The notes below the pieces were generated by a model. It searched no databases and was not told the origin of the DNA. It worked only from the letters and a program-made list of their open reading frames with translations. From contig JBBSHJ010000085.1 of the NCBI GenBank assembly GCA_038253135.1, forward strand, positions 1 to 14,151: a DNA stretch of 14,151 bases. The letters run 5' to 3'. Within the stretch, counting starts at the first letter, position 1. The number at the start of each line of letters is the position of its first letter. Of the stretch, positions 13,824-14,151 are shown piece by piece. Both the position numbers and the translations under genes were made by a program. This DNA comes from JBBSHJ01 sp038253135 (GTDB lineage Bacteria; Actinomycetota; Actinomycetes; Mycobacteriales; QHCD01).

Positions 13824-13946
13824 TCAGGCGCGGGCGGCGTACCACCGCACCGCGGCCGGAATGATCTCCTCCCACGGTGCCGGAGCGAGCCCGAGCTGCT
13901 CCCGCATCGGCGTGCTGTCGGCCCGGGAGTCGATCTTCGAGCACGC
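13824..13946 (-). pseudogene. C-terminal remnant of an NAD(P)-dependent epimerase-like gene
   Basis: A minus-strand frame ending in TGA at 13826-13824 reads KIDSRADSTPMREQLGLAP, then APWEEIIPAAVRWYAARA. This looks like the C-terminus of an extended-SDR epimerase/dehydratase, where a short LG-x-x-P-x-PWEE-like turn is followed by the last amphipathic helix with a W-Y. Upstream of about 13946 the text loses family character (Arg/Ser/Pro-rich) and no Rossmann half is present. A deletion probably joined this tail to DNA next to the downstream transporter gene. Confidence 0.5.
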
Positions 13947-14001
13947 AACGGCCCGACTCGGCCGGCTACTCGGTCTCAACGTCGAATGAGGGTGTGCCGG
14001 C

Positions 14002-14151
14002 TCAGGCGGGGACCCGCGTCCGCTCCTTTGCCACGCCGCGCTCGCTGGCCTCCTTGGTCGAGCCGGCCAGCAGCGCCGCCACCGCAGCCAGCGCGCCGAC
14101 CATCCACAGGGCGTGGTTGAGCCCGACCGCCTTGGCCAGCAGGCCGATCGC
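14002..14151 (-). CDS. C-terminus of a membrane transporter (MFS-like), cut by the window end
   Basis: A minus-strand frame of 49 codons, open to the window end, stops with TGA at 14004-14002. It reads AIGLLAKAVGLNHALWMVGA, then a hydrophobic Ala/Leu helix LAAVAALLAGS, and a charged cytoplasmic tail KEASERGVAKERTRVPA. The pattern of last transmembrane helix followed by a basic/acidic tail, and a GLNHALW loop before it, fits the end of a major facilitator transporter, with other polytopic proteins possible. Only about 50 residues are visible. Confidence 0.6.
   Translation of the reverse strand, partial: AIGLLAKAVGLNHALWMVGALAAVAALLAGSTKEASERGVAKERTRVPA

Overview
The window is very GC-rich chromosomal DNA from an actinobacterium. 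The evidence is the gene set itself: a PerM/DUF6350 membrane protein, a DUF5336 protein, sucC-sucD, a UvrD1/PcrA helicase, a chorismate mutase of the short secondary-fold (mycobacterial Rv0948c) type, and a PIG-L/LmbE deacetylase. The same backbone (chorismate mutase, pcrA, sucC, sucD, DUF5336, perM) is known from Mycobacterium and related genera. The species cannot be named from this sequence.

Layout. 1-1065 (-): PerM-like membrane protein, cut by the window edge and ending in a poly-C/G tract. 1174-1938 (-): DUF5336 membrane protein with a Q/G/Y/P repeat tail. 2424-4489 (-): sucC-sucD operon, succinyl-CoA synthetase. 4738-5163 (-): stand-alone cobalamin-binding mutase subunit. 5230-6000 (+): SDR oxidoreductase, divergent from the B12 gene and convergent with 6022-7206 (-), an unrecognised polytopic membrane protein. 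7207-8160: no intact gene; it holds decayed remnants of an SDR gene and of a second, unrecognised small gene. 8161-9411 (-): Tat-exported GH76-like glycoside hydrolase with two palindromes upstream. 9781-12321 (-): UvrD1/PcrA helicase carrying an in-frame 15-bp tandem repeat array. 12392-12849 (+): a short Phe/Tyr-rich leader peptide, an intrinsic terminator and chorismate mutase, which looks like an aromatic amino acid attenuator. 12873-13619 (+): PIG-L deacetylase. 13620-14001: repeat-rich intergenic DNA with a 20-bp-arm inverted repeat, a three-copy tandem repeat and a truncated epimerase tail. 14002-14151 (-): C-terminus of a transporter-like protein cut by the window end.

How it fits together. 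SucCD and the B12 subunit both touch succinyl-CoA/branched acyl-CoA metabolism. Chorismate mutase directs chorismate to Phe and Tyr, so a leader peptide with the codons Phe-Phe-Tyr-Gly-Tyr in front of a terminator is a coherent feedback device, and it is the most interesting item here. The stretch 5230-9780 between the B12 gene and pcrA looks like accessory DNA inserted in a conserved neighbourhood.
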